A stretch of 12,951 nucleotides of DNA from Baffinella frigidus (Eukaryota > Cryptophyceae > Cryptomonadales > Baffinellaceae): NCBI GenBank assembly GCA_026770585.1, contig MU646684.1:244175-257125 (forward strand), read 5' to 3'. Position numbers and translations under genes: made by a program. This document shows positions 1-5,871 of this stretch, piece by piece (positions within the stretch are counted from its first letter, which is position 1; each line of letters begins with the position of its first letter). The notes beneath the pieces were generated by a model, which saw only the letters and a list, made by a program, of their open reading frames with translations, had not been told where the DNA came from and searched no databases.

Positions 1-46
1 CAGTTTTGGGTGTATTGTCGAAATATATGACGACCCTCTGTGTTTC

Positions 47-318
47 GGGTTCCGAGTTTATGGGTTGGGTTCAGGGTGTAGGGATTAGGGTTTGAGGTTT
101 GAGGTTTGAGGTTCATAGTTTGGGGTTCAGGGTTTAGGGTTGAGGGTTTATGGGTTTAGGGTTGAGAGTTTAGAGTTTAGGGTTCAGGGTTTAGGGTCTA
201 GGGTTTGGGTTTTAGGGTTGAGGGTTGAGGGTTTAGGGTTTAAGGTTAAGGGTTTGGGGTTAAGGGTTTAGGGTTTAGGGTCTGGGGTTTAGGATTGAGG
301 GTTCAGTGTTGAAAGTTC
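47..318 (+). repeat. Degenerate telomere-like heptamer array, G-rich strand on plus
   Basis: The stretch is almost entirely variants of the heptamer TTTAGGG (TTGAGGG, TTCAGGG, TTTGAGG, TTAAGGG), keeping a period of about 7 and the AGGG core. It has the same orientation as the perfect telomere at the end of the window. The degeneracy indicates old interstitial or subtelomeric telomeric DNA rather than an active end. Short reading frames here are repeat artefacts. Confidence 0.85.
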
Positions 319-361
319 AAGAAGTAGGGTTTGACGTCCTTCTCGACCTCCTGCTTGTGAC

Positions 362-418
362 GTTTGAGGCTCTCCCAGACGGCACGGTGCCGGGGTGCCG
401 TCTGGGAGAGTTTCAAAC
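362..418. repeat. 24-bp inverted repeat (hairpin), 9-nt loop
   Basis: The left arm at 362-385 pairs with the right arm at 395-418. The inner 16 bp (CTCTCCCAGACGGCAC and its complement) are perfect, and the outer 8 bp carry two mismatches. The loop is GGTGCCGGG (386-394). There is no T-run after the stem and no flanking gene, so I do not call it a terminator. It may be the remnant of a fold-back transposon or a structured subtelomeric site. Confidence 0.85.
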
Positions 419-510
419 CCTCCCCTGCGAGAATGCATTCCCCCCCCTGATCTGACGCCGATGCCTGGTTGTGGCGGCGCAGGCTTCAGCCGAAATACAT
501 ATCTTTGATT

Positions 511-531
511 TCGTGTGTCACTGACACACGA
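511..531. repeat. Perfect 21-base palindrome with one central base
   Basis: TCGTGTGTCA at 511-520 and TGACACACGA at 522-531 are exact reverse complements around C521. The function is unknown. It could be a dimeric protein-binding site or a cruciform-forming sequence inside the subtelomeric island. Confidence 0.75.
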
Positions 532-690
532 GACGGCGTGAGCAACCAAATTAAAACCGCGGGCTTGTAAAAGTGGGCATTTGTGTAGTCACTTCCGTGA
601 GGTTGGTCACGTGGAATCGGGACTGTTCGTTATGGCAGGATCTGCCTGTGACCGTGATATCATAGGCGCCAAGAGCAGAACCTGGTTGAG

Positions 691-872
691 GCATTGAGGT
701 TTGAGGTCTGAGATATAGGTTTTGGGATTTAGGGTCTCAGAAATAAGTTTGAGGGTTTCGGGTTTAGTGTTTAGGGTTTAGGGTTTAGGGTTTATGGTTT
801 GGGGTTTGGGGTCTAGGGTTTAAGATTCAGGGTTTGGCGTTTGGGGCCGATTCAGGGTTTGGCGTTTGGGGC
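691..872 (+). repeat. Second degenerate TTTAGGG-like array ending in a 25-bp tandem duplication
   Basis: The G-rich heptamer variants resume here, including four near-perfect TTTAGGG copies around 767-795. The array ends in a 24-base unit (GATTCAGGGTTTGGCGTTTG plus GGGC) that occurs twice at a 25-base spacing, 824-847 and 849-872. This edge is followed by a short non-repeat spacer, then by an array of the opposite orientation. Confidence 0.85.
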
Positions 873-1000
873 TCTTCCTGCTGCGTTCGTCGACACCAGA
901 GTACGACCAGGCCCTTCGTGGTATGTTTGTCCACCCTGGCCGAGGTGTAGCTCAGAGCCAGCAGGGTCCCGTCGACCAGGCCCTCGTCAGCAAAAAATCT
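873..1000. other. Spacer between oppositely oriented telomere-like arrays
   Basis: This 128-bp GC-rich, non-heptamer segment holds a diverged direct repeat: GTACGACCAGGCCCTTCGT at 901-919 and GTCGACCAGGCCCTCGT at 971-987. It separates a TTTAGGG-oriented array from a CCCTAAA-oriented array, the position of the junction in a head-to-head end fusion. The plus frame through here (841-1023) has no recognisable domain and runs into repeats at both ends. Confidence 0.6.
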
Positions 1001-1293
1001 ACACCCTAGACCCCAAACCCTGAACTCTAGACCCTGAAAACTAAACCCTAAACCTTGAACCCTAAACCCTACAACCTAAACCCTAAAACCTAAACCCTAA
1101 ACCCTAGACCCCACACCCTCAACCCCAAACCCTGAACCCCAAATCCTGAACCATGAACCCTAAACCCTGAACCCTAAACCCTGAACCCTAAACCCTAAAC
1201 CCTGAACCCTAAACCTTTACCCTAAACGCTCAACCCTAAACACTAAACCCTCAACCGTAAACCGTAAACCGTAAACCCAAAACCCTGAACCAG
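1001..1293 (-). repeat. Inverted telomere-like array (CCCTAAA on plus)
   Basis: The sequence is C-rich heptamer variants (CCCTAAA, CCCTGAA, CCGTAAA), the reverse complement of every other array in the window. It includes three consecutive CCGTAAA units at about 1255-1275. These are mirrored by three GGTTTAC-type units at 10441-10463 in the right-hand array. Its inner edge abuts an inverted copy of the 9.6-kb subtelomeric element. Confidence 0.88.
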
Positions 1294-1298
1294 GCCTG

Positions 1299-1506
1299 AG
1301 GAGTATCCGCTAGTTTGGCGGAAGGGCTTCGCTGAGGTGCTTGCGCCACGCACGACCATGCGTGGGAGTAGAAAAGTTGACTGAGGAGAGGACGGATCCG
1401 CAGGAGGATATGATGGATCCGCGGCGTGTATCGCCTCATGTGGACGTGACTGTGTGAAGTCACTCAGAGCACACTCCGGTCATCCTACACGGGGCTGTAT
1501 CCCCAG
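1299..1506 (-). mobile_element. Diverged inverted copy of the 9.6-kb subtelomeric TIR element
   Basis: Read on the minus strand, this segment shares ordered blocks with 9599-9846. These are the CTGGGGATA...GTAGGAT end (1482-1506), an AGTGACTTYACACA/GTCACGTCCAC block (1440-1464 versus 9629-9654) and an AGC(G)GAAGCCCTTCCGCCA-like block (about 1313-1334 versus 9764-9781). The second inverted terminus is not clearly preserved. In both copies the element is followed, in its own orientation, by a G-rich heptamer array. It also contains a 7-bp hairpin CCACGCA/TGCGTGG (1346-1365). No coding capacity was recognised. Confidence 0.65.
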
Positions 1507-1514
1507 ATATTCTG

Positions 1515-1700
1515 AAATAAATACCAAGAGGGGTTGGCTAAATGGGGGATTAGGTCAACCCGCTGGTTCTAAATTAGGACCACGCAGGGGTCGAATCCGT
1601 TCTGTGTTCTTCCACTGAGGGTTCTGGTACACAAGGTATCTCTGTACAGTACAGGGATATCAGGGCTAACAACACCCTTGGTCGAGCCTCAGCCAGTGTC
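1515..1700 (+). repeat. Dispersed repeat with pol III A/B-box-like motifs, copy 1 (possible SINE)
   Basis: This stretch shares extended similarity with 2530-2592 and then 2643-2815. It carries an imperfect inverted repeat (1521-1541 with 1550-1568). TGGCTAAATGGG (1535-1546) fits the pol III A-box consensus at 11 of 12 positions. GGGTCGAATCC (1588-1598) fits the B-box at 10 of 11. The 41-nt spacing between boxes is tRNA-like. I could not fold a proper T arm or anticodon arm, so this is not a functional tRNA. A tRNA-derived SINE or a MITE with chance boxes are the alternatives. Confidence 0.45.
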
Positions 1701-2018
1701 TGTTTTCTTCATCAAGTACCTGCGGGTTGAATAAACGCGAGTTGTACTTCAACCCCCTGGTACACACTTAAAAACACACAGGACACACATCTGGTACGGG
1801 TTCGTAAGTTATGGGTTCTGGTTGCCCAGATGTCCCTGTAGTCGTATCAGAGGGTTGCAATGGTCACACCTCAAGCGCATGGCCATGATTTTTACGTTTA
1901 TTTCCCCTCTCCACATCACAACCCCACCATCACGATCCGAGCCCGCGCCCATACATGTAATGTACACACCAGTCCGACAAACTTCTCTCCCAGGATCCAC
2001 GCAGGCATTTGAGGAGAG
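1701..2018. other. Intergenic stretch, no gene recognised
   Basis: I see no convincing gene here. CTTCAACCCCCTGGTAC at about 1747-1763 resembles the TCAACYCNCTGGTAC end of the repeats at 1515 and 2643, suggesting another fragment of that family. If the minus-strand exon at 2019-2183 is real, this is its 3' flank. Confidence 0.4.
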
Positions 2019-2183
2019 TCAAGCGCGGAGACAGCTGATGAGCTGATCCATCTGGCCGAGGCGCGCGTTGTTGTCGAGGCCCCACTCCTTCTCGAGCAGC
2101 GACTGCCCAGCCGTGAGCTCGGTCGCGCCCCCCGGGAAGCTCGCCTGCGCCACTTCGATTGCCTGCTTCCAACACTCCAAGAG
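2019..2183 (-). pseudogene. Stranded C-terminal exon or gene remnant of unknown family
   Basis: On the minus strand an open frame of 54 codons ends at a TGA (2019-2021). It looks like real protein: the segments WKQAIEVAQASFPGGATEL and EKEWGLDNNARLGQMDQLI are amphipathic, of balanced composition and rich in acidic and aliphatic residues. The frame has no suitable start Met and is closed upstream by a TGA at 2184-2186. It is therefore either a last exon whose upstream exons are lost or unrecognised, or a truncated gene piece captured in the subtelomere. GC content is higher than in the flanks. I do not recognise the family. It is surrounded by dispersed repeats, which favours a remnant. Confidence 0.38.
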
Positions 2184-2245
2184 TCAGGACATAGTCACCC
2201 TCGAGTGCAGCCGACGCTACGGTGCGAGGCGGGCTCGGCATGCAC

Positions 2246-2300
2246 TACAGGGCTTACTCGTACATAAGCTTCGACAATACAAGGTACACACCCAATATTG
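2246..2300 (-). repeat. Partial inverted copy of the 1515/2643 repeat family
   Basis: TACAGGGCTTACTCG (2246-2260) is an exact reverse complement of 2746-2760 in the copy at 2643-2815. A looser match (CAAGGTACACACCC against the reverse complement of the 2720-2740 region) follows in the same order. This suggests a degraded third copy in opposite orientation. Confidence 0.45.
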
Positions 2301-2439
2301 AGGTGTGGACCTTGATAAATTCAGCACCGCACATCGACCGCTATTTTTGGCGGTCCTTGGTTTGTACTAGCATTGTGTCACGGTTTGTGTTACGCTGTAC
2401 ACAATTCAAGGACCGCACACCGGCCGTGTTTCGCTGACG

Positions 2440-2643
2440 TTAATAAATTAAGGCCTGCCACTCACCGTCGCCAAAAAATCCGTTCAGCGGCTATGAATAC
2501 CCTTGCTCGAAGGTCGGTCGGTGTTTTCGTGAATAAATACCAGAGGGTTGACTAAATCTCGCGTTTAGGTCAACTCTCTGGTACAAAATTAAGATTTAGT
2601 ACGGCATTTTGACGACGGTGGGTGGCGGGCCTTAATTTATTAA
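2440..2643. mobile_element. MITE-like element with 33-bp terminal inverted repeats
   Basis: The left arm at 2440-2472 begins TTAATAAATTAAGG and matches the reverse complement of 2611-2643 at 30 of 33 positions. The element is 204 bp and has no coding capacity. Its interior holds a second near-palindrome, CCAGAGGGTTGAC (2540-2552) against GTCAACTCTCTGG (2569-2581), which belongs to the neighbouring repeat family. One repeat therefore appears nested in another. A target-site duplication was not clear. Classification as a non-autonomous DNA transposon rests on the structure alone. Confidence 0.7.
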
Positions 2644-2815
2644 GTCAACTCGCTGGTACTAAATTAAGAAGACGCAGGGGTCGAATCCGGTCCGTATTCT
2701 TAAGTTGCGGGTTCTTATACACGAGGTGCCCATGTACCTTACATTCGAGTAAGCCCTGTAAGTCCCTAACACCAAGCGAGTTTCAGAACCCGCACTGACT
2801 GTCCCGCGCACAGCT
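2643..2815 (+). repeat. Dispersed repeat with B-box match, copy 2 (possible SINE)
   Basis: Copy 2 of the 1515-1700 repeat starts with AGTCAACTCGCTGGTACTAA. It keeps the same B-box-like GGGTCGAATCC (2678-2688) within a conserved GACGCAGGGGTCGAATCCG context. Its expected 5' part lies at 2530-2592 and is separated by the right arm of the 33-bp TIR element, so an insertion has apparently split or rearranged this copy. Similarity fades after about 2815. Confidence 0.45.
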
Positions 2816-3105
2816 GAATGACTTGACTTGACCACACCACGCACGGGTCCAAAGGCAACGGGATTATGGCGGGTGGTACAACCTATCTGGAGGGGCTTGG
2901 ACAAAGCCAAGTTGGAACTTTCCAAGTTTTCAAGTTTCCTAGCAAAAAGGTTTTGAAGAGGTTAAACCCGTAACGGTTCGAAGTTCCTGGCACACATCTG
3001 AGTTGGAACATTGCAAGTTAAAAGCTCGGATTGGCCAAGTCCTAGCAGATTGACTCTACACACACAGCTGGCTACGCAGAGATTATCGGCCTGATTATGA
3101 CCGAC
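2816..3105. other. Intergenic repeat-rich stretch
   Basis: I recognise no gene here. The stretch contains CAAGTTGGAACTTTCC-type sequence (about 2908) and the first copy (3014-3059) of a 46-bp direct repeat found again at 3310-3355. Short minus-strand frames covering 2659-2925 have no domain character. Confidence 0.4.
3014..3059 (+). repeat. 46-bp direct repeat, copy 1 (second at 3310-3355)
   Basis: Copies at 3014-3059 and 3310-3355 share CAAGTT...TTGGCCAAGTCCTAGCAG...TCTAC without length change at an offset of 296 bases. The core TTGGCCAAGTCCTAGCAG is identical. The other dispersed repeat (3106-3252) lies between them, so that element may have inserted between duplicated flanks, or the block was tandemly duplicated. 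Confidence 0.65.
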
Positions 3106-3252
3106 TTTCCGTTACCGTATCCGTAGAAACCCCCCTATGTCCCTACGGTATTGCCTACCGTAGCGGCTGACAATGCTGGGCTGACAACCCAGGGGCTATG
3201 GATTGTTCCTTTATGGATCCTTCACAAAATCCCTTTGTAGTCCGCTGTGTGG
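3106..3252 (+). repeat. Dispersed subtelomeric repeat, copy 1 (second at 10693-10807)
   Basis: This copy shares a series of ordered blocks with 10693-10807: TTTCCGTTACC, GAAACCCCCCTATGTC, CTACGG...CCGTAG, CAGGGG, CAAAATCCCTT and GTCCGCTGTGTGG. It contains an 8-bp hairpin CTACGGTA/TACCGTAG (about 3143-3163), reduced to 6 bp in the other copy. It is non-coding. Its presence near both subtelomeric blocks marks it as a chromosome-end repeat family of unknown type. Confidence 0.7.
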
Positions 3253-3309
3253 GTGTGGGGAGGCAGAAAACAAAGGCGGCGGCGCTGGAGCAAGTTGCAA
3301 GTCCGCCGG

Positions 3310-3355
3310 CAAGTTGGAAGTTCGTTTTGGCCAAGTCCTAGCAGGCTGGTTCTAC
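3310..3355 (+). repeat. 46-bp direct repeat, copy 2
   Basis: This is the partner of 3014-3059. The identical core is TTGGCCAAGTCCTAGCAG, and the outer parts differ by scattered substitutions only. Confidence 0.65.
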
Positions 3356-3918
3356 GTATGGAGAGGCAGGAAAAAACGGCGACGTTTTGCTGGAGCGGTC
3401 GGGGGAGGGACCTCCTTCTCTTCAACGGCAAATCTCTCCGCGAGGGTCGAGACCAGCCCCGCCAGCCGCACCTGCCACCGCCCCCATTTGAGCACCGTAA
3501 TACACAGGATACAATTTCTCCCTTGCCGAGGCGGGCCCTTCCCAGGACTCCGTCCTCACCCCCCCGCCGCTCTCACTTCCTGCACCGCAGCACCGCAGTG
3601 CCTCGTCGTGCCAGCCTCGGCTGGCCGAACCAGAGCGGGAGAGAGAAAGCTGAGGCGTGAAGAGGGAGCTCAGGCGTGCAGAGCAAGGCTCGACATCACG
3701 CGCGCGGACAGCACGTATGCGCCCAGCGCGACCCATGCGCTCTCAATCGTGTTTCGCATCACCCCAGGGAGGCGGCACCAAAGGGAGCCGGCGGCTGTGG
3801 GGGTAAGCGTCCAAGCAAGGGCGGTGGCGGGAGTGGGGGTGGTCGGGTGGCTCTCAGGGGGGCATGGGGGCGCTCAGGGGCGCAGGCAGACAGGCTCGGG
3901 AGGGCTCGGGGGGGCGGG
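3356..3918. other. 3' flank of the TTC23-like gene, GC-rich, no gene recognised
   Basis: This GC-rich stretch lies downstream of the minus-strand SAM-TPR gene. Several open frames cross it on both strands, but all are proline, arginine or glycine-rich with no domain, as expected from high GC content. It probably contains the 3' UTR of that gene. I see no clear polyadenylation motif on the minus strand. Confidence 0.5.
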
Positions 3919-5562
3919 TCAGGGCGGGACCGTCTCAGGGTGGGTGTCGGCGTGGGAAGCAAGCGCGATCTGGCGCGCGCGGTTGAGGTAGTCGAGCACG
4001 TCCGCCTTGCACAGCCGCACCTCGCGCTGGTACTCCCCGCGCTTCTCCTTCATGTGCCCGATGTCGCGCTTGAGCTGCATCACGCCGCGCTCGTGCTGCG
4101 TCCCGGCCAGCTGGATGCCCTCGGTCTTGTCATCGATCTGCGTCTTGATCCGTACCGCCGACTGCAGCGTCGCCTGCACGTCCGCCAGCGCGTCCACCTT
4201 CTGCCGCAGATGCTTCTGCTTGATGCTCCCCATCGCCGAGAACAGCTTCCCGATCTGCACGTGCCCCGGGCCCAGCTCAACCTCCTTGATCTCCCACGCG
4301 CGCAGAAGACAGTCCACCGCCCCCTCGTAGTGCGCCTGCGCCGAGTGCAGCTCCGACAGCGCCACCAGCACCGACGCCACCGCCGTGTCCGACGCCCCCT
4401 CCTCCTCCTCCTCCCCCCCACCGCCCCTCCCCCCTCCCCCGCCGCCCTCCCCATCCGAGGTCGACGAGTCGTTGCTCCTGGGCGTTTCCTCCTGCCTCTG
4501 CATGCAGAGCATCTCAGCGCGGGTGAGGAGCGCGAGCGCCACCGAGAAGTGCGCCAGGCGCGTCTCGCAGATGCCCATGCCCTCCAGGATCCGGCACCGG
4601 AACACCGCGGAGTCGGGCGCCCCCGGGTTGGCCTCGTTGACACCCTCCGCGGCTTTGAAGTGCGCCAGCGCCTGCGGGATGTACTTGTGGCGGAGATAGG
4701 TGGTGGCTAGGTTAAAGTGCGCGCGGACGAGCTCCGGGTGCATGTCCGAGTGCTCCATGCGGATGCATGCGCCGTACTCGACCCACGCCTTGATGAGCTC
4801 CTCGTGGTTGTCATCCCGCCCGTCGAGCGCTGCGATCCGCTCCGCCACCTGCGTCTTCCGCTCCTCTGGCGTGAGGAACACCTCCTCGTCCTCCTCCTCG
4901 CCCGAACCTTCCCGCCCGCCACCTTCCTCGCCCGCCCAGCCACCTCCCCCGCCCCCTCCTCCTCGCCCAGACATTGGTCGCGGCCTTGCAGCCAGCGGAC
5001 GTCTTGCCACCCGCGCCCCTGGCCCGGTGCGCACCGGAGCCTCAGTTCCCCCCAGCCCTTCTGCCGAAGTATCCTGCGCTGAGGCATCCGCAGCCTTGTT
5101 GGCAGTGACGGCGGGGCGCGCGCGCGGGACATGCCCGCGGTCCTTGGGCGTCCAGAAGGCGGTGCGCGCCTCCACCAGCTTCTCATCCTGCGCGGCCTTG
5201 GCCTCTCGCCGCAGGCGGTCGGGGCACATCGAATCCAGCAGCTGCTTGCGCCTGGTGCTCGCTGCAATTTCCTTGGGAACCCCTTCCCGCTTGATACTCT
5301 GCGCCGCGCGAGCAGCAAGCACTGCAATGTGCTGGAGCAGCTGCGAGCGGTGCCCCAGAGACGCGACCCCCAGCCGCCGTTTCAGCGCCTCCGCGTCCAT
5401 TGTAACAAGGTCCCCGCCCTGCACCCCAGCCGCCTCGAACGTGGGCGCGTAGACGTCCAGGCCGATGGCCTCAAGCCACTTGCGCACCTCGGTCGCCGTC
5501 CACTGCTGCGGGCGGGGGTGAGCTCGGAGCATCTCGCTCACAGCGCTCGAGGAGACCGTCAT
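3919..5562 (-). CDS. SAM-domain plus TPR protein, TTC23/TTC23L-like
   Basis: This continuous, apparently intronless minus-strand frame gives 547 residues from the ATG at 5560-5562, which has G at -3. The frame remains open upstream to a GTG at 5605-5607 with no earlier ATG, so MTVSSSAVSEML is the likely N-terminus. Residues about 20-84 fit a SAM domain: W..TEVRKWLEAIGLDVYAPTF, then a GxDL turn and LGVASLGHRSQLLQHI. A basic linker and a Gly/Glu tract (198-228) precede TPR-like helices (about 248-360). An acidic glycine-rich insert (361-390), another TPR-like pair (about 391-437) and a charged, probably coiled-coil helix to about 515 follow. The stretch HPELVRAHFNLATTYL through LLTRAEMLC aligns well with the N-terminal TPR block of vertebrate TTC23/TTC23L, which are ciliary proteins of the EVC zone. 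A SAM domain on such a protein is not typical as far as I know. Role: predicted scaffold, possibly ciliary. The SAM and TPR calls are firm; the TTC23 assignment is moderate. It is divergent from the RRP43 gene. Confidence 0.72.
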   Translation of the reverse strand: MTVSSSAVSEMLRAHPRPQQWTATEVRKWLEAIGLDVYAPTFEAAGVQGGDLVTMDAEALKRRLGVASLGHRSQLLQHIAVLAARAAQSIKREGVPKEIAASTRRKQLLDSMCPDRLRREAKAAQDEKLVEARTAFWTPKDRGHVPRARPAVTANKAADASAQDTSAEGLGGTEAPVRTGPGARVARRPLAARPRPMSGRGGGGGGGGWAGEEGGGREGSGEEEDEEVFLTPEERKTQVAERIAALDGRDDNHEELIKAWVEYGACIRMEHSDMHPELVRAHFNLATTYLRHKYIPQALAHFKAAEGVNEANPGAPDSAVFRCRILEGMGICETRLAHFSVALALLTRAEMLCMQRQEETPRSNDSSTSDGEGGGGGGRGGGGEEEEEGASDTAVASVLVALSELHSAQAHYEGAVDCLLRAWEIKEVELGPGHVQIGKLFSAMGSIKQKHLRQKVDALADVQATLQSAVRIKTQIDDKTEGIQLAGTQHERGVMQLKRDIGHMKEKRGEYQREVRLCKADVLDYLNRARQIALASHADTHPETVPP

Positions 5563-5871
5563 CGCGTGCCGCTCCAAGGAAGGAGGGAAGAGAGGACGCC
5601 GTCCCACCGGATGTCCGTTTGCTCAAACTGAAGTTCGTTGAAGAGGCTTCGGCAGGGGAAAATGGCCCATGCTGCAGCCTTCATTTGTGCCAAGGTTTGG
5701 TCCGCTTCAGGAAAGTCGGAAAGTGTCGAGGGCTGAAGCTTCCGAAAGCGAGACGTTCGGGTGGTTGGGCTGGGAGAGAGAGAGCGCGCGCGTGAGAGAG
5801 AGAGCGAGAGCGAGATCGAGATCGAAAGCGAGAGTGACAGCAAGAGCGCCGAAGTGTGCAACCCCCCTACA
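5563..5871. promoter_or_regulatory. Divergent promoter region between the TTC23-like and RRP43 genes
   Basis: The 309 bp between the two start codons must hold both promoters and 5' UTRs. There is no TATA box. The RRP43-proximal part (about 5772-5843) is a long GA/GC polypurine tract (GAGAGAGAGAGCGCGCGCG and GAGATCGAGATCG runs). A GGAAAGTC/GGAAAGTG 8-base tandem lies near 5707-5722. About 5660-5760 is conserved in the duplicated module at 8486-8570, but the duplicate has only one GGAAAGTG unit and lacks most of the GA tract. Confidence 0.55.

Larger units (their letters stand above)
319..690. other. Non-array island between telomere-like arrays
   Basis: About 370 bases of mixed sequence are embedded in the heptamer arrays. 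The island holds a long perfect-core hairpin (362-418) and a 21-base palindrome (511-531). No convincing gene is present: the minus-strand frame over 289-549 runs into the repeat array and has no recognisable domain. The remainder (about 550-690) shows nothing I can identify. Confidence 0.6.

Noticed and set aside
362-418. Rho-independent terminator
   Set aside because: There is no T-run and no upstream gene, and the setting is eukaryotic.
1515-1610. Possible functional tRNA gene
   Set aside because: A- and B-box matches are present, but the T stem does not pair beyond two base pairs and no anticodon arm can be assigned.
3203-3991. 262-codon plus-strand frame
   Set aside because: It begins inside a dispersed repeat, has low-complexity Gly/Arg sequence and overlaps the 3' end of the real minus-strand gene. 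No domain or start context supports it.
3676-4710. 344-codon plus-strand frame antisense to the TTC23-like gene
   Set aside because: It is a shadow of the GC-rich real gene: leucine/arginine/histidine-rich, no domain, while the minus strand has clear SAM and TPR patterns.
4080-5327. Arg/Trp/Ser-rich minus-strand frames inside the SAM-TPR gene
   Set aside because: They are alternate-frame readings of the same GC-rich coding sequence, with extreme arginine content.
3919-5607. Longer SAM-TPR start at 5605-5607
   Set aside because: The codon there is GTG, not ATG. The first ATG in frame is at 5560-5562 with G at -3.
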